NCBI RefSeq assembly: GCF_019645835.1
Contig: NZ_CP080998.1
Location: 3,410,001 to 3,474,000 of the forward strand
DNA: 64,000 bases
DNA from: Mycolicibacterium holsaticum DSM 44478 = JCM 12374
Lineage (GTDB): Bacteria > Actinomycetota > Actinomycetes > Mycobacteriales > Mycobacteriaceae
Direction of reading: 5' to 3'
Positions within the stretch are counted from its first letter, which is position 1; each line of letters opens with the position of its first letter. Of this stretch, positions 53,349 through 61,782 are shown piece after piece. The notes under the pieces are model-generated. The model was not told the DNA's origin and ran no database searches. It saw only the letters and a list, made by a program, of their open reading frames with translations. The position numbers and the translations under genes are program-made.

Positions 53349-54491
53349 TCACCTCTGCGCTTCCGGTGCGCACCGGTCGCTCTTGGCGCCCAGCTCCACA
53401 TCCGGTCGCCCGTCGGGCTGTCCGCTCATCCAGGTCGACATGATCCCCACGGAGTACGGACCCTCCTGACCGTTTTCCTCGTAGAAGCCTTGCGGGTCAT
53501 AGATCTTCACTTCCGGATAGGGCCACGGGCAGGCCACCGAGGTGGAGATCTTGGTTGCCTTCACGATCGCGAACAGCCCGCCGTAACAGAAGTAGGCGAT
53601 ATTGATGATCACGAACATCACAATGAAGGTGCCCAGTCTGGGTTTCGAGGGGAAAATCCGGGCACGCTGAGCCAGCTTCTCCGCGACGGATTTACCGGTG
53701 TCGTCGCGGTAGAGCAGCACACCGGCGGGGATCATCACGAACGTCACCGCCACCACTTCCCAGATCAGCGGGAACTGATAGGTATCTCCGGTGAACACCG
53801 ACGCCCACGGCGGCACCTGCGAATAGATGTACATGCCGGTGCGCACCAAGGTGATCTCGAGCGCCGCGTCGACGACCACGCCGATCGGGAAGATGATGGC
53901 CGCCAGGCTGATCAGCGGGTGACGCCACACGAATGAATCAACGGGTCTGCGCGCCTGCAGTTTTCGAAGGATCCAGACGGCCGGGAAGTACGGTCCGAGG
54001 TAGAACATCACGTAGCCGAGAACCACGAACGGCTCCACCGTCGGTGACAGCGACACCAGTGGCCAGTCCTCGGGCAGGTGCGCCAGTTCCGGGTTGTAGA
54101 CCGCGAACGGTGACCAGTTCATGATCGGGTCCTGCCACACGATCAGCGACGTCACCAAAGCCATCAACAGCGTGGGGTTGTGTGGGTTGCGCCGCCAGTG
54201 CACCACCCACAGGATGATGATGACGGCCATCGTGATGACGGTGAAGGTCTCGAGGATCACCACCCAGGTCGACGTGCTCCACCCGAACAGCACCTCCACC
54301 GGCCGTGGCGCGCCCTCGACGTCCGGGTTGGCTATCCGCGGGGAACCCGGCCCCTTGCGGGTGTTGACACCGAAGAACACGGCGATGGCCAGAAGTGCGG
54401 CCACCGAGATCGTCGGCCCGAGCCAGGAACGCTTCGGCGGCTCGACGGCCGCCGTCGGTGCGGCATCGGCCTTCGGGGTTTCAGTGGTCAT
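53349..54491 (-). CDS. Spirocyclase AveC-family integral membrane protein
   Basis: A 380-residue protein with about seven membrane helices after a 25-residue cytosolic tail. The pattern WVVHWRRNPHNPTLLMALVT, DPIMNWSPFAVYNPELAHLPEDWPL and YVMFYLGPYFPAVWILRK is the AveC family; PWASVFTGDTYQFPLIWEVV follows. In avermectin producers AveC directs spiroketal cyclisation and dehydration; mycobacterial homologues sit in lipid/P450 gene groups with unknown roles. ATG 54491 begins 3 bp after the binding-protein stop, and its ribosome-binding site GAGGAG is formed by that gene's last two Glu codons. Confidence 0.87.
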   Translation of the reverse strand: MTTETPKADAAPTAAVEPPKRSWLGPTISVAALLAIAVFFGVNTRKGPGSPRIANPDVEGAPRPVEVLFGWSTSTWVVILETFTVITMAVIIILWVVHWRRNPHNPTLLMALVTSLIVWQDPIMNWSPFAVYNPELAHLPEDWPLVSLSPTVEPFVVLGYVMFYLGPYFPAVWILRKLQARRPVDSFVWRHPLISLAAIIFPIGVVVDAALEITLVRTGMYIYSQVPPWASVFTGDTYQFPLIWEVVAVTFVMIPAGVLLYRDDTGKSVAEKLAQRARIFPSKPRLGTFIVMFVIINIAYFCYGGLFAIVKATKISTSVACPWPYPEVKIYDPQGFYEENGQEGPYSVGIMSTWMSGQPDGRPDVELGAKSDRCAPEAQR

Positions 54492-54494
54492 CGG

Positions 54495-55607
54495 TTACTC
54501 CTCACCGAAGCGGTCGACGAGATGGGAGGTGACTCCGTCGGCGTCCAGTCGTCGGGCCACCAGATATCCGGCACCCATCCAGGCCCGGCGGGTCCAGTTG
54601 CCGAAGGAGACACGGGTGCCCGGTGCTCCCGCGGCGGCGGGCATCATCTTGACGCGTTCCAGCGCCTCCTTGACCCCACGCGGGCTCAGCGGGTGCGCAT
54701 CGGTGCACGCACGTAGCAGTGCCGTGGCGACATCGCAGTTCACCACGGGCACACAGTATTCCGGCCGACGGCCGAACTTCTGCTGGTACTTGTCGAGGAA
54801 CCGCTGGCCGACGGGGTTGCCCTCGTCGTACTGGTCGACACCGGTCCATCCCATAAACGCGTTCCACATGATCGGGTTGATCCACGCGTTCTGGAAGGCG
54901 GTGCTGGTGAACCTGGGTGGATCCCAACCGAGCTCTTCCAGGGCGGGGTTGACGAAGACGATGCCGAAGCCGAAGCCGGCGTGCACGACGGCCTGCGCCT
55001 TGGCTTCGTACAGGGTGCGCACCGCAGCCGAGACGTCCTGTGCCGTCTGCGCGATCGCCGCCTCGGCGACGATCCGAATCCCCTTGCGTCGACAGGCAGT
55101 TCGGAAGTTCTTCACATACGTCTCGCCCACCAGGGACTGCTCCATGAGGACACCCACCTCGGTGTGGCCGCCCTTGGCCAACAGGTCCGCCCAGAAGATC
55201 GGCTCGTCGGTCAACGACCCCTGCGGAAAGGAAAACGTCCACTCCCCCAACCAGGCGTCACTGCCGGTGACGCTGAGCGCGGGAACGCGGAACCGCTCCT
55301 CGATGGCCTCGCGGGTCGGCACGCAGTTATCGGTGATGTGCGGCCCGAACACCGCGAGACAGCCCTCGTCGACGAGCTCGCCGTACGCGTCGATCACCGC
55401 CTTGACCGACCCCTTGGGAAGACCCTCGACCTCCTTGTAGATGATCTGGATCGGCCGGTCGATCTCGCCGTTCTCCACCGCGTCGGCAAATATCAGCTCG
55501 AAGGGATTGGACAGGTCTTCCTTCATCTCCTGCGGATACAGGTCGGGCAGCTTGAAATCCATGAGGTACCCGAACTTGATCGGTTCCGCGGTGCTCTCGT
55601 AGGACAT
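54495..55607 (-). CDS. Type I periplasmic-binding-fold protein without signal peptide
   Basis: A 370-residue protein of the Leu/urea/amide-binding (Peripla_BP_6) superfamily. IKFGYLMDFKLPD opens the fold, VFGPHITDN and ALSVTGSDAWLGEW are ligand-loop segments, and CDVATALLRACTDAHPLSPR GVKEAL closes it. The N-terminus MSYESTAEPIKFGY is polar: no signal peptide or lipobox. No permease or ATPase for it is present. It therefore probably works in the cytoplasm as a ligand sensor or carrier, as the amide sensor AmiC of Pseudomonas does. ATG 55607 follows CGGAGG. A same-length copy at 59256-60368 is interrupted by a stop codon. Confidence 0.88.
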   Translation of the reverse strand: MSYESTAEPIKFGYLMDFKLPDLYPQEMKEDLSNPFELIFADAVENGEIDRPIQIIYKEVEGLPKGSVKAVIDAYGELVDEGCLAVFGPHITDNCVPTREAIEERFRVPALSVTGSDAWLGEWTFSFPQGSLTDEPIFWADLLAKGGHTEVGVLMEQSLVGETYVKNFRTACRRKGIRIVAEAAIAQTAQDVSAAVRTLYEAKAQAVVHAGFGFGIVFVNPALEELGWDPPRFTSTAFQNAWINPIMWNAFMGWTGVDQYDEGNPVGQRFLDKYQQKFGRRPEYCVPVVNCDVATALLRACTDAHPLSPRGVKEALERVKMMPAAAGAPGTRVSFGNWTRRAWMGAGYLVARRLDADGVTSHLVDRFGEE

Positions 55608-55626
55608 GCAACCTCCGTGGATGGGC

Positions 55627-55645
55627 TAGACCTAATATTTGTTCA
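55627..55645. promoter_or_regulatory. Asymmetric 19-bp element, copy C (upstream of binding protein)
   Basis: TAGACCTAATATTTGTTCA matches 15 of 19 positions of TTGACCAAATATCTGTTCC. It lies 20 bp upstream of the binding-protein start, in the 64-bp gap behind the AAA gene. Confidence 0.6.
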
Positions 55646-55671
55646 GACCCTAGCGAGGGTGGCGAGCAGGG

Positions 55672-56478
55672 TCAATCGTTCGGCGACCGGTCGAGCAGGT
55701 AGGCGTCGATCATCTCGATCAAGCCACGGGTCACCGTCGAGTCATCGGTGAGCGGACCGGCGATCGCAGCCCGCGCCGCGTCCCGCGGGGTCAGCCCCTC
55801 GGCGATCAGCCGGCCCGCCGCGATCAGCACTCGGGTGGAGGCGACTTCGCGGAGTCCCCCGGTCTCCAACCGCCGGATCGCCTGTCCGAGCCGCACGAGT
55901 TCGGCGGCGCGGTCATGGTCGATCGCCGCTTCGTTGGCGACGATCTTCTCTTCCACGTCGTGTGTCGGAAAGCCGAATTCGATTGCGACCATCCGTTGGC
56001 GCGTCGAGTCTTTGAGATCCTTGAGCACACTTTGATATCCCGGGTTGTACGACACGACCAGGCAGAAACCCGGCGCCGCGTCCAGCGTGACGCCCAGTCG
56101 CTCGATCGGCAGTTGCCGCCGGTGATCTGCCAGCGGATGCAGCACGACGGTGGTGTCCTGGCGGGCCTCGACGACTTCGTCCAGATAGCAGATCGCGCCG
56201 TCGCGGACGGCACGGGTCAGTGGCCCGTCCACCCACTCGGTGTCGCCGCCACGCAGAAGGAACCGGCCGACGAGATCGGCGGTGGTCAGGTCGTCGTGAC
56301 AGGAGACGGTGACCAATGGACGGTCCAGATCGTGTGCCATCGCCTCGACGAAGCGCGTCTTACCGCATCCGGTCGGACCCTTCAGCGCAATCGAGAGACC
56401 CTGCCGGTAGGCCGCCTTGAACACCTGTTCCTCGTTTGCGACGGGCACGTAGTACGGGCGCGGCGGCTTCACCTGCAT
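55672..56478 (-). CDS. MoxR-type AAA+ ATPase (CbbQ/NirQ/NorQ family)
   Basis: A 268-residue AAA+ protein. Walker A is GPTGCGKT (34-41), Walker B AICYLDEV (about 95-102) with sensor-1 in LVVSYNPGYQ and an Arg-finger segment around DSTRQRMVAI. CbbQ/NorQ proteins form rings that, with a VWA partner, remodel metalloenzymes such as Rubisco or nitric oxide reductase to activate them. The VWA partner is the next gene upstream. Neither Rubisco nor NorB is present, so the client is unknown. ATG 56478 follows AAGGGAAA. Confidence 0.92.
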   Translation of the reverse strand: MQVKPPRPYYVPVANEEQVFKAAYRQGLSIALKGPTGCGKTRFVEAMAHDLDRPLVTVSCHDDLTTADLVGRFLLRGGDTEWVDGPLTRAVRDGAICYLDEVVEARQDTTVVLHPLADHRRQLPIERLGVTLDAAPGFCLVVSYNPGYQSVLKDLKDSTRQRMVAIEFGFPTHDVEEKIVANEAAIDHDRAAELVRLGQAIRRLETGGLREVASTRVLIAAGRLIAEGLTPRDAARAAIAGPLTDDSTVTRGLIEMIDAYLLDRSPND

Positions 56479-56513
56479 GCTTTCCCTTCGCTCTTCCTCG
56501 GGTTCTACGGACC

Positions 56514-58235
56514 CTAACGCGGAACAGATGTTTGGTTCAAGCTTTTCCGGCTACCGACACGCCGACGCAGGTCGGCAGTGCGCAACGCCGCGCGGAACAA
56601 CGGGCCGATCACGTCGGCCAGCTGCGTGGGTTTGGGGATGGACGCATGCGCGGCACTGCCGAACACTCTGGCCAGTTCACCGGAGTCGGTGGCAGCGCCA
56701 ATCGTCAAGCACAGGCAGCCGATGCCCTCCCGCCGGGCCTCCCCCAACGCCCGTCGTACGTCGGCCGCCCCGTACTGCCGTTCGTAGCCGTGGTCGTAGG
56801 CCAAACCGTCGGACAGCACGACCAGCAAGCGGCGCGAGGTGCCCGCCTTCTCTGTCATCACCGCCGTGCCGTGCCGGATGGCCGCGCCGAGCCGTGAGTA
56901 TGCGCCCGGGGTCAGACTGCTCAGGCGCCGCATCACCATCGTGTCGAAATGGTCGTCGAACCGCTTGACCGGGACCAGGTGCACGGCCGAACGCCCCTGC
57001 GACTGGAACGCGTACAGCGCCACGCGGTCTCCGAGTTCGTGTAGCGCAATCGTCAGCGCCGCGGCGGCCGCGCGCTGCTGCTCGTGCACGGTCTGCCCGA
57101 AAGTTCCCGCCTCCGAGGCGGAACCCGAGACGTCGAGCAGGATCAGCACCGCCAGATCACGACGTCTGCGCAAGCTGTCGAGGTATACGGCCTCGTCGGG
57201 CGTCGAACCCGCCAGTGTTTCCACGCGCGCTTCCACCGCGGCGTCAACGTCGATATCGTCGCCCTGGGTCTGCCGGTGGCATCGGTCCAGTCCGATGCCG
57301 AGCCGGGTCAGGGGTCGCCTCAGCGCATGCACGTCGGGCCGTGCCAGCACGGGCCCCTTTTCGATCGGGGGATCGATTTCCTGCACCGTGCACCAGTCCG
57401 GCCGGTAGCAGCGTCGGCCGAAGTCCCACTCCGGATATGTGTGGCCCTCATCCCCGGAACCCTGCCCGCTGTCGGCGTCCACGGGGCCGGCTGCCGTGGA
57501 GGTAACCGCGCCGGATCCACGAATACCCTTGCGAGAGCGGTGGGTTGGCGAATCTACACCCGGTGTGCCACCGTCGGATAGTTTGCGCACACTGCGCGTC
57601 ATCCGCTTCAGGAGCTTGCCGAGGGCCCCTCCACCGCCGACAGGGCTCGAGAAGGGGTCGATCACGTCTTCGGCGCTGTCGTCATCGAGGTCGGCTATCA
57701 CCTTGTTGGTCTCGCGGCGCGGGACGTGCCCGCTCACCGATTCCGCCCGTGCGACGGCGGAACGCGCCGCCAACAGTTTTTGTGCCCTGATCACACCGAA
57801 GCCAGGGGGCGGGTCAGCGATGTCGCGCTCGGCTCCAGCGACCTTCAGCGACCCGACCGCCGAATCGGCCCGCGCCGCCATGTCGAGGTCAAGCAGGCAA
57901 CGAACACCGAACGGCAGCAGGTCGTCGTTCGTCGACAGTGCCCGCTGGCCTTCGACCGCGAGATATCGCCGGGCCAGCGCGGGGCGCCGGGTGAGCCTGC
58001 GCACCACGTCGGGCTCCAGACCTCCGCTGGCCAGCAGCGACGCCTGCACCGCGACCGACTGGAGTTGGCTGGGCGCACTCGCCGTTGGGTCGATGTACAC
58101 CGTGATGCCGTCGGTCCAGGCCGCCTCACCCGGGGCTGTCGGCGCGACGGCCACCGTGCGGTTGGCGAGCGCGGAGGCCAGCAGCGCCAGGCGTTTGGGG
58201 TTACCGGCGTCCTCGCTGACTGCGCTGTCGTCCAC
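56514..58235 (-). CDS. VWA-domain protein (NorD/CbbO-like) partnering the MoxR ATPase
   Basis: A 573-residue protein. The last third is a von Willebrand A domain with a MIDAS metal site: DVSGSAS (about 367) and the later VVLSDGLAYD. The preceding part has an acidic, low-complexity stretch (DLDDDSAEDVIDPFSS ... GGGGALGKLLKRM) and a helical N-terminal domain as in NorD/CbbO. It would tether the AAA ring to its client. GTG 58235 has GCGAGG upstream; a TTG at 58256 would add seven residues. It is the first gene of the ten-gene operon, with operator copy A only 14 bp upstream. Confidence 0.88.
   Translation of the reverse strand: MDDSAVSEDAGNPKRLALLASALANRTVAVAPTAPGEAAWTDGITVYIDPTASAPSQLQSVAVQASLLASGGLEPDVVRRLTRRPALARRYLAVEGQRALSTNDDLLPFGVRCLLDLDMAARADSAVGSLKVAGAERDIADPPPGFGVIRAQKLLAARSAVARAESVSGHVPRRETNKVIADLDDDSAEDVIDPFSSPVGGGGALGKLLKRMTRSVRKLSDGGTPGVDSPTHRSRKGIRGSGAVTSTAAGPVDADSGQGSGDEGHTYPEWDFGRRCYRPDWCTVQEIDPPIEKGPVLARPDVHALRRPLTRLGIGLDRCHRQTQGDDIDVDAAVEARVETLAGSTPDEAVYLDSLRRRRDLAVLILLDVSGSASEAGTFGQTVHEQQRAAAAALTIALHELGDRVALYAFQSQGRSAVHLVPVKRFDDHFDTMVMRRLSSLTPGAYSRLGAAIRHGTAVMTEKAGTSRRLLVVLSDGLAYDHGYERQYGAADVRRALGEARREGIGCLCLTIGAATDSGELARVFGSAAHASIPKPTQLADVIGPLFRAALRTADLRRRVGSRKSLNQTSVPR
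56521..56539. promoter_or_regulatory. Asymmetric 19-bp element, copy D (inside the VWA gene end)
   Basis: GGAACAGATGTTTGGTTCA is, on the other strand, TGAACCAAACATCTGTTCC, which matches 16 of 19 positions of the best copy. It overlaps the last codons of the VWA gene (LNQTSVPR) and lies 43 bp before the AAA gene start. Confidence 0.5.
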
Positions 58236-58248
58236 GCCACCTCGCTCG

Positions 58249-58267
58249 TTGACCAAATATCTGTTCC
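58249..58267. promoter_or_regulatory. Asymmetric 19-bp element, copy A (VWA operon / SDR divergent promoter)
   Basis: TTGACCAAATATCTGTTCC lies between the VWA gene (start 58235) and the divergent SDR gene (start 58311). It is identical to copy B except at one base, and the identity extends to TCG on its left. Confidence 0.75.
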
Positions 58268-58310
58268 AACGTAAAGTCCGGCAGCACCGCAGTCAATGAC
58301 CGGAGGGGCG

Positions 58311-59252
58311 ATGATCGATTTCACCGGCCAGGTCGCCTTGGTGACGGGCGCCGGACGCGGTCTCGGGCGCGTCTACGCGCTCGAGTTGGCAAGGCGCGGT
58401 GCGTCCGTCGTGGTCAACGACCTCGGCGGGAGCATGGGCGGCGACGGGGAGGACACCGCGGTCGCCGACCGGGTCGTCGACGAGATCACGGCCTCCGGCG
58501 GTGTGGCCGTCGCGTCCTACGTCTCGGTGGACAGCCCCGCAGGCGGCGAGGCCGTCGTGCGGACCGCCGTCGACGCGTTCGGCCGGCTCGACGCGGTGAT
58601 CAGCAATGCCGGGATCTTCAGCGCGATCCCGTTCGACGAGCTGACACCCGAAGACTGGCGACGCATGCTCTCGGTCCACCTCGACGGTGCGTTCTACCTA
58701 GCCCAGCCCGCCTACCGGGTGATGAGGGCGCAGGGATACGGCCGCTTCGTGTTCATCGCCTCGTCGGCGGGGATGTTCGGCCAGCATCTGGAGGCGCACT
58801 ACGCCGCCGCCAAGACCGGCATTGTCGGCTTGACCAACGTGATTGCGCTCGAGGGCGATCCGCACGGAATCCGGGCCAACACCGTGTTGCCGTTCGGGCT
58901 GTCCCGGATGGTCACCGAGACGCTGGGTGATCCGAAGGTCCTCGAGGAGAACGGCTTTTTCGCCGCGATCCGCCCCGAACTGGTGGCGCCGATCGTGGTG
59001 TTTCTGGCCAGCCGGGACTGCGACTTCAGCCACCAAAACTTCTCGGCGTGTGCGGGTCGATTCGCCCGCGTGTTCGTCGGCCTCAGCGACGGCTGGCTGG
59101 CGCCGCGCAGTGGCGATCCGGATGGCGATCCGACTGCCGACGATATCGCCGCGCACCTCGCGGAAGTGGTGGCCACGCAGCCGTTCACGATCCCCGGGTC
59201 GATCTACGACGAGGTGTTCGCGGTCGCCCGGCGCCTCGGTGTCACCGGATGA
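58311..59252 (+). CDS. SDR with extended C-terminus (multifunctional hydroxyacyl-CoA-dehydrogenase type)
   Basis: A 313-residue oxidoreductase: TGAGRGLGRVYALELARRGA, NDLGGSMGG after the second strand, SNAGIF, and the catalytic Tyr164-x3-Lys168 (HYAAAK). The NDLGG insertion and the C-terminal extension (about residues 255-313) are characteristic of peroxisomal-type MFE hydroxyacyl-CoA dehydrogenase domains. It would oxidise a hydroxylated acyl or cyclic intermediate. ATG 58311 follows GGAGGGG. It diverges from the VWA operon and shares operator copy A with it, so both should respond together. Confidence 0.92.
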   Translation: MIDFTGQVALVTGAGRGLGRVYALELARRGASVVVNDLGGSMGGDGEDTAVADRVVDEITASGGVAVASYVSVDSPAGGEAVVRTAVDAFGRLDAVISNAGIFSAIPFDELTPEDWRRMLSVHLDGAFYLAQPAYRVMRAQGYGRFVFIASSAGMFGQHLEAHYAAAKTGIVGLTNVIALEGDPHGIRANTVLPFGLSRMVTETLGDPKVLEENGFFAAIRPELVAPIVVFLASRDCDFSHQNFSACAGRFARVFVGLSDGWLAPRSGDPDGDPTADDIAAHLAEVVATQPFTIPGSIYDEVFAVARRLGVTG

Positions 59253-59255
59253 GCG

Positions 59256-60368
59256 TCACTCTTCGCCGAAGCGGTCCACCAAGTGGGAGTTGACGCCGTC
59301 GGCGTCGAGTCGGCGCGCCACCAGGTAGCCGGCGCCCATCCATCCCCGCCTGGTCCAGTTGCCGAACGACACCCGGGTGCCGGGAGCCCCTGAGGCGGCG
59401 GGCAGCATCTTGACCCGCTCGAGCGCCTCCTTGACTCCCCGCGGGCTCAGCGGATGCGCATCGGTCAGCGCGCGCAAAAGGGTGCGGGCGACATCGCAGT
59501 TGACCACGGGCACACACTATTCCGGGCGTCTACCGCAGTGCTGCTGGAACCGGTCGAGGAACTGCTGGCCCACCTTGTTGGTCTCGTCGTACTGGTCGAC
59601 GCCGGTCCATCCCGTGAACGCGCTCCACATCGCGGGGTTGATCCAGGCGTTCTGCCACGCGGTGCCCGCGAACCGCGGTGGATCCCAGTCGAGTTCAGCC
59701 AGCGCAGGGTTGACCAGAACGATGCCGAAGCCGAACCCGCAGTGCACGATCGCCTGGGCCTTCGCGTCGTACAGGGTCCGTACGGCTTCGGTGACATCAC
59801 GGGCCGTCTGCGCGATGGAGGCCTCGGCGACGATCCGGATGCCTTTGCGCTGACAGGCTTTCCGGAAGTTTTTCAGGTAGGCCTCCCCCACCAGCGACTG
59901 CTCGACGAGCACCCCGACGTCGGTATGTCCGCCCTTGGCCAGCAGGTCGGACCAGAAGATCGGCTCGTCATGGTGCGAGCCCATCGGAAAGGCGAAGAAC
60001 CATTCGCTCAGCGCGTCATCGGATCCAGTGACGCTGAGGGCGGGCACCTTGAACCGATCGACGATGTCGTCGCGGATGGCCACGGCGTTGTCACCGATGT
60101 GCGGGCCGAAGACCGCCAGGCAGCCTTCGTCGACCAGTTCCCCGTAGGCGTCGATGACCTTCTTGACCGACCCCTTGGGCAGCCCCTCGACCTCGCGGTA
60201 GACGATCTCGACGGGTCGGTCGATCAACCCCTGCTCGAGCCCGTCGGCGAAGACGATGTCGAACGGAATCGTCAGGTCGTCGCGCCGCTCCTGCGGGTAG
60301 TCGTCGAATAGAAGAACGTCCATGAGGTAGCCGATCTTGATCGGTTCGGCGGTACTTTCGTAGGACAT
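59256..60368 (-). pseudogene. Second binding-fold protein gene interrupted by one amber codon
   Basis: A copy of the gene at 54495-55607 with exactly the same length (1113 bp). It starts MSYESTAEPIKIGYLMDVLL and stays in one frame to FGEE at the end. Codon 284 is TAG (59517-59519) where the intact copy has TAC (Tyr in RRPEYCVPVV). The frame before and after remains highly similar, so a single substitution, without any indel, separates the halves. It yields a 283-residue product lacking the last quarter of the fold. Either recent inactivation or a sequencing error is possible. ATG 60368 has the same operator upstream (copy B). Confidence 0.85.
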
Positions 60369-60396
60369 CTCGCTCCTTGAGGTGCCGTTGGCATCG

Positions 60397-60415
60397 TTGA
60401 CCAAAAATCTGTTCC
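60397..60415. promoter_or_regulatory. Asymmetric 19-bp element, copy B (binding-protein pseudogene / nitroreductase)
   Basis: TTGACCAAAAATCTGTTCC lies between the divergent binding-protein pseudogene (start 60368) and the nitroreductase gene (start 60457). It differs from copy A by one base and, like it, is preceded by TCG. Confidence 0.75.
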
Positions 60416-60456
60416 GGATTATGGTCGGCCCGACCGCCAAGCACAAGGAGCGCGCC

Positions 60457-61116
60457 ATGAACATCGACATGGACATCGACCAGCTCCTGACGTCAACCCG
60501 GTCGGCGCGAAGGTCACTCGACCTCGACGCGCCGGTGGATCGGCGCGCCGTCGAGGACTGCCTGCGGATCGGGATGCAGGCCGCCAACGGATCCAATCAA
60601 CAGAGCTGGCGTTGGATCGTCGTGGCCGACGAGGAGTTGCGGGGCCGCTTGGCGTCGCTGTACCGCGACGCCTACCTGCAGAGGGTCGGTGGCCAACTGA
60701 TCGCCGACCTGCTGCCCCCCGACATGCCCGGCCGAAGGATCATGTCGTCGACCGAATGGCTGGTCGAGAACATGGCAAAGGTTCCGCTGCTCGTAATCCC
60801 CTGCTATGAACCGTATCTCCCCCGGGTGGACGGTGACGAGTCCTTCTTTCAGGCAACGCTGTACGGCTCGATCTTTCCGGCCGTGTGGAACTTCGCGCTG
60901 GCCCTGCACACCCGTGGCTACGGCACGTGCGTGACGACTCTGCACCTGGCTCACGAGGAGGCGGTCCGGGAGATGCTCGCCATTCCCGAGGGTTACGTCC
61001 AGGGCTGTCTGCTGCCGGTCGCCCGCCTGCGGCCAGGCGTCACGTTCCGTCCGGCGGAGCGGCGGCCGATCGCCGAAGTCGTCGCCGTGGACACCTGGGA
61101 GGGGCCGTCGTTGTGA
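60457..61116 (+). CDS. Nitroreductase-family flavoprotein
   Basis: A 219-residue FMN enzyme of the nitroreductase superfamily. STRSARRSLDLDAPVDRRAV opens the fold; GMQAANGSNQQSWRWIVVAD is the FMN-binding loop; and HTRGYGTCVTTLHLAHEEAV REML with YVQGCLLPVARL closes it. Such enzymes reduce nitro groups, quinones or enones, or oxidise flavin-like compounds. ATG 60457 follows AAGGAGCG. It shares operator copy B with the broken binding-protein gene, and its stop overlaps the SnoaL-like gene (GTGA). Confidence 0.9.
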   Translation: MNIDMDIDQLLTSTRSARRSLDLDAPVDRRAVEDCLRIGMQAANGSNQQSWRWIVVADEELRGRLASLYRDAYLQRVGGQLIADLLPPDMPGRRIMSSTEWLVENMAKVPLLVIPCYEPYLPRVDGDESFFQATLYGSIFPAVWNFALALHTRGYGTCVTTLHLAHEEAVREMLAIPEGYVQGCLLPVARLRPGVTFRPAERRPIAEVVAVDTWEGPSL

Positions 61117-61646
61117 ACCCCAGACTGCGGGAGCTCTGCGATCGCGCGGACATCCTCGACTGCATGCAGCGCTACGCGCGCGGGATGGATCGACGCGACC
61201 GCGACCTGGTGCGCTCGGCCTACCACGACGACGCGGTCGACGAGCACATCGGTTTCGTGGGCCCCGTCGACGAGTTCATCGACTGGGCGTTTGCCTACCA
61301 CCGGACGCAGACCCGCCATCAGCACTACCTGTTGAACCACACCGCCGAGATCGCGGGCGATCAGGCGCACGCCGAAACCTACTATCTGTTCGTCGGAACG
61401 GACCGCGAGCCGCCCAATCACCTGACCATCAACGGGGGCCGCTACGTCGACCGGCTGGAGCGACGCGACGACCGCTGGGCGATCGCGGCGAGGGTGTGCA
61501 TCGTCGAGTGGCACACCGAGTCGACGTCGCTGATCACCGACGAGACCATGGGGTTTCTGGCCGACATCATGACCGTCGCCCATGACCACACCGACACCTC
61601 CTACGATCGCCCACTGACCGTCAGCCGCGCCCCCACCGGCCCGTGA
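61113..61646 (+). CDS. SnoaL-like / NTF2-fold protein coupled to nitroreductase
   Basis: A 177-residue SnoaL-type protein. The opening ILDCMQRYARGMDRRDRDLV and the central HYLLNHTAEIAGDQAHAETY match aromatic-polyketide-cyclase/dehydratase-like proteins common in mycobacterial catabolic clusters. GTG 61113 overlaps the nitroreductase stop (GTGA), so the pair is translationally coupled. It could isomerise or dehydrate the nitroreductase or SDR product. A 136-bp gap with operator copy E separates it from the tandem TetR gene. Confidence 0.87.
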   Translation: MNPRLRELCDRADILDCMQRYARGMDRRDRDLVRSAYHDDAVDEHIGFVGPVDEFIDWAFAYHRTQTRHQHYLLNHTAEIAGDQAHAETYYLFVGTDREPPNHLTINGGRYVDRLERRDDRWAIAARVCIVEWHTESTSLITDETMGFLADIMTVAHDHTDTSYDRPLTVSRAPTGP

Positions 61647-61721
61647 CGGCGTTGAGCAGCCCGTCTACCGGCGCATTCGCGGGTTTGCGCGGCGCCGTGC
61701 GGGGGGCCTGTTCTGGTAACC

Positions 61722-61740
61722 TTGACCAAACTTTGGGTCG
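61722..61740. promoter_or_regulatory. Asymmetric element, copy E (upstream of tandem TetR gene)
   Basis: TTGACCAAACTTTGGGTCG keeps the nine-base left half TTGACCAAA exactly and matches 13 of 19 positions overall. It lies 43-61 bp before the tandem TetR start, consistent with autoregulation. Confidence 0.5.
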
Positions 61741-61782
61741 GCTCGACCAAACCGGTCGACGGGAGCGGCGAATGGAGGTGTC

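Noticed and set aside
59517..59519. Amber codon as programmed read-through, selenocysteine or pyrrolysine
   Set aside because: Selenocysteine uses TGA, pyrrolysine is not known in mycobacteria, and the paralogue has plain Tyr at this place.
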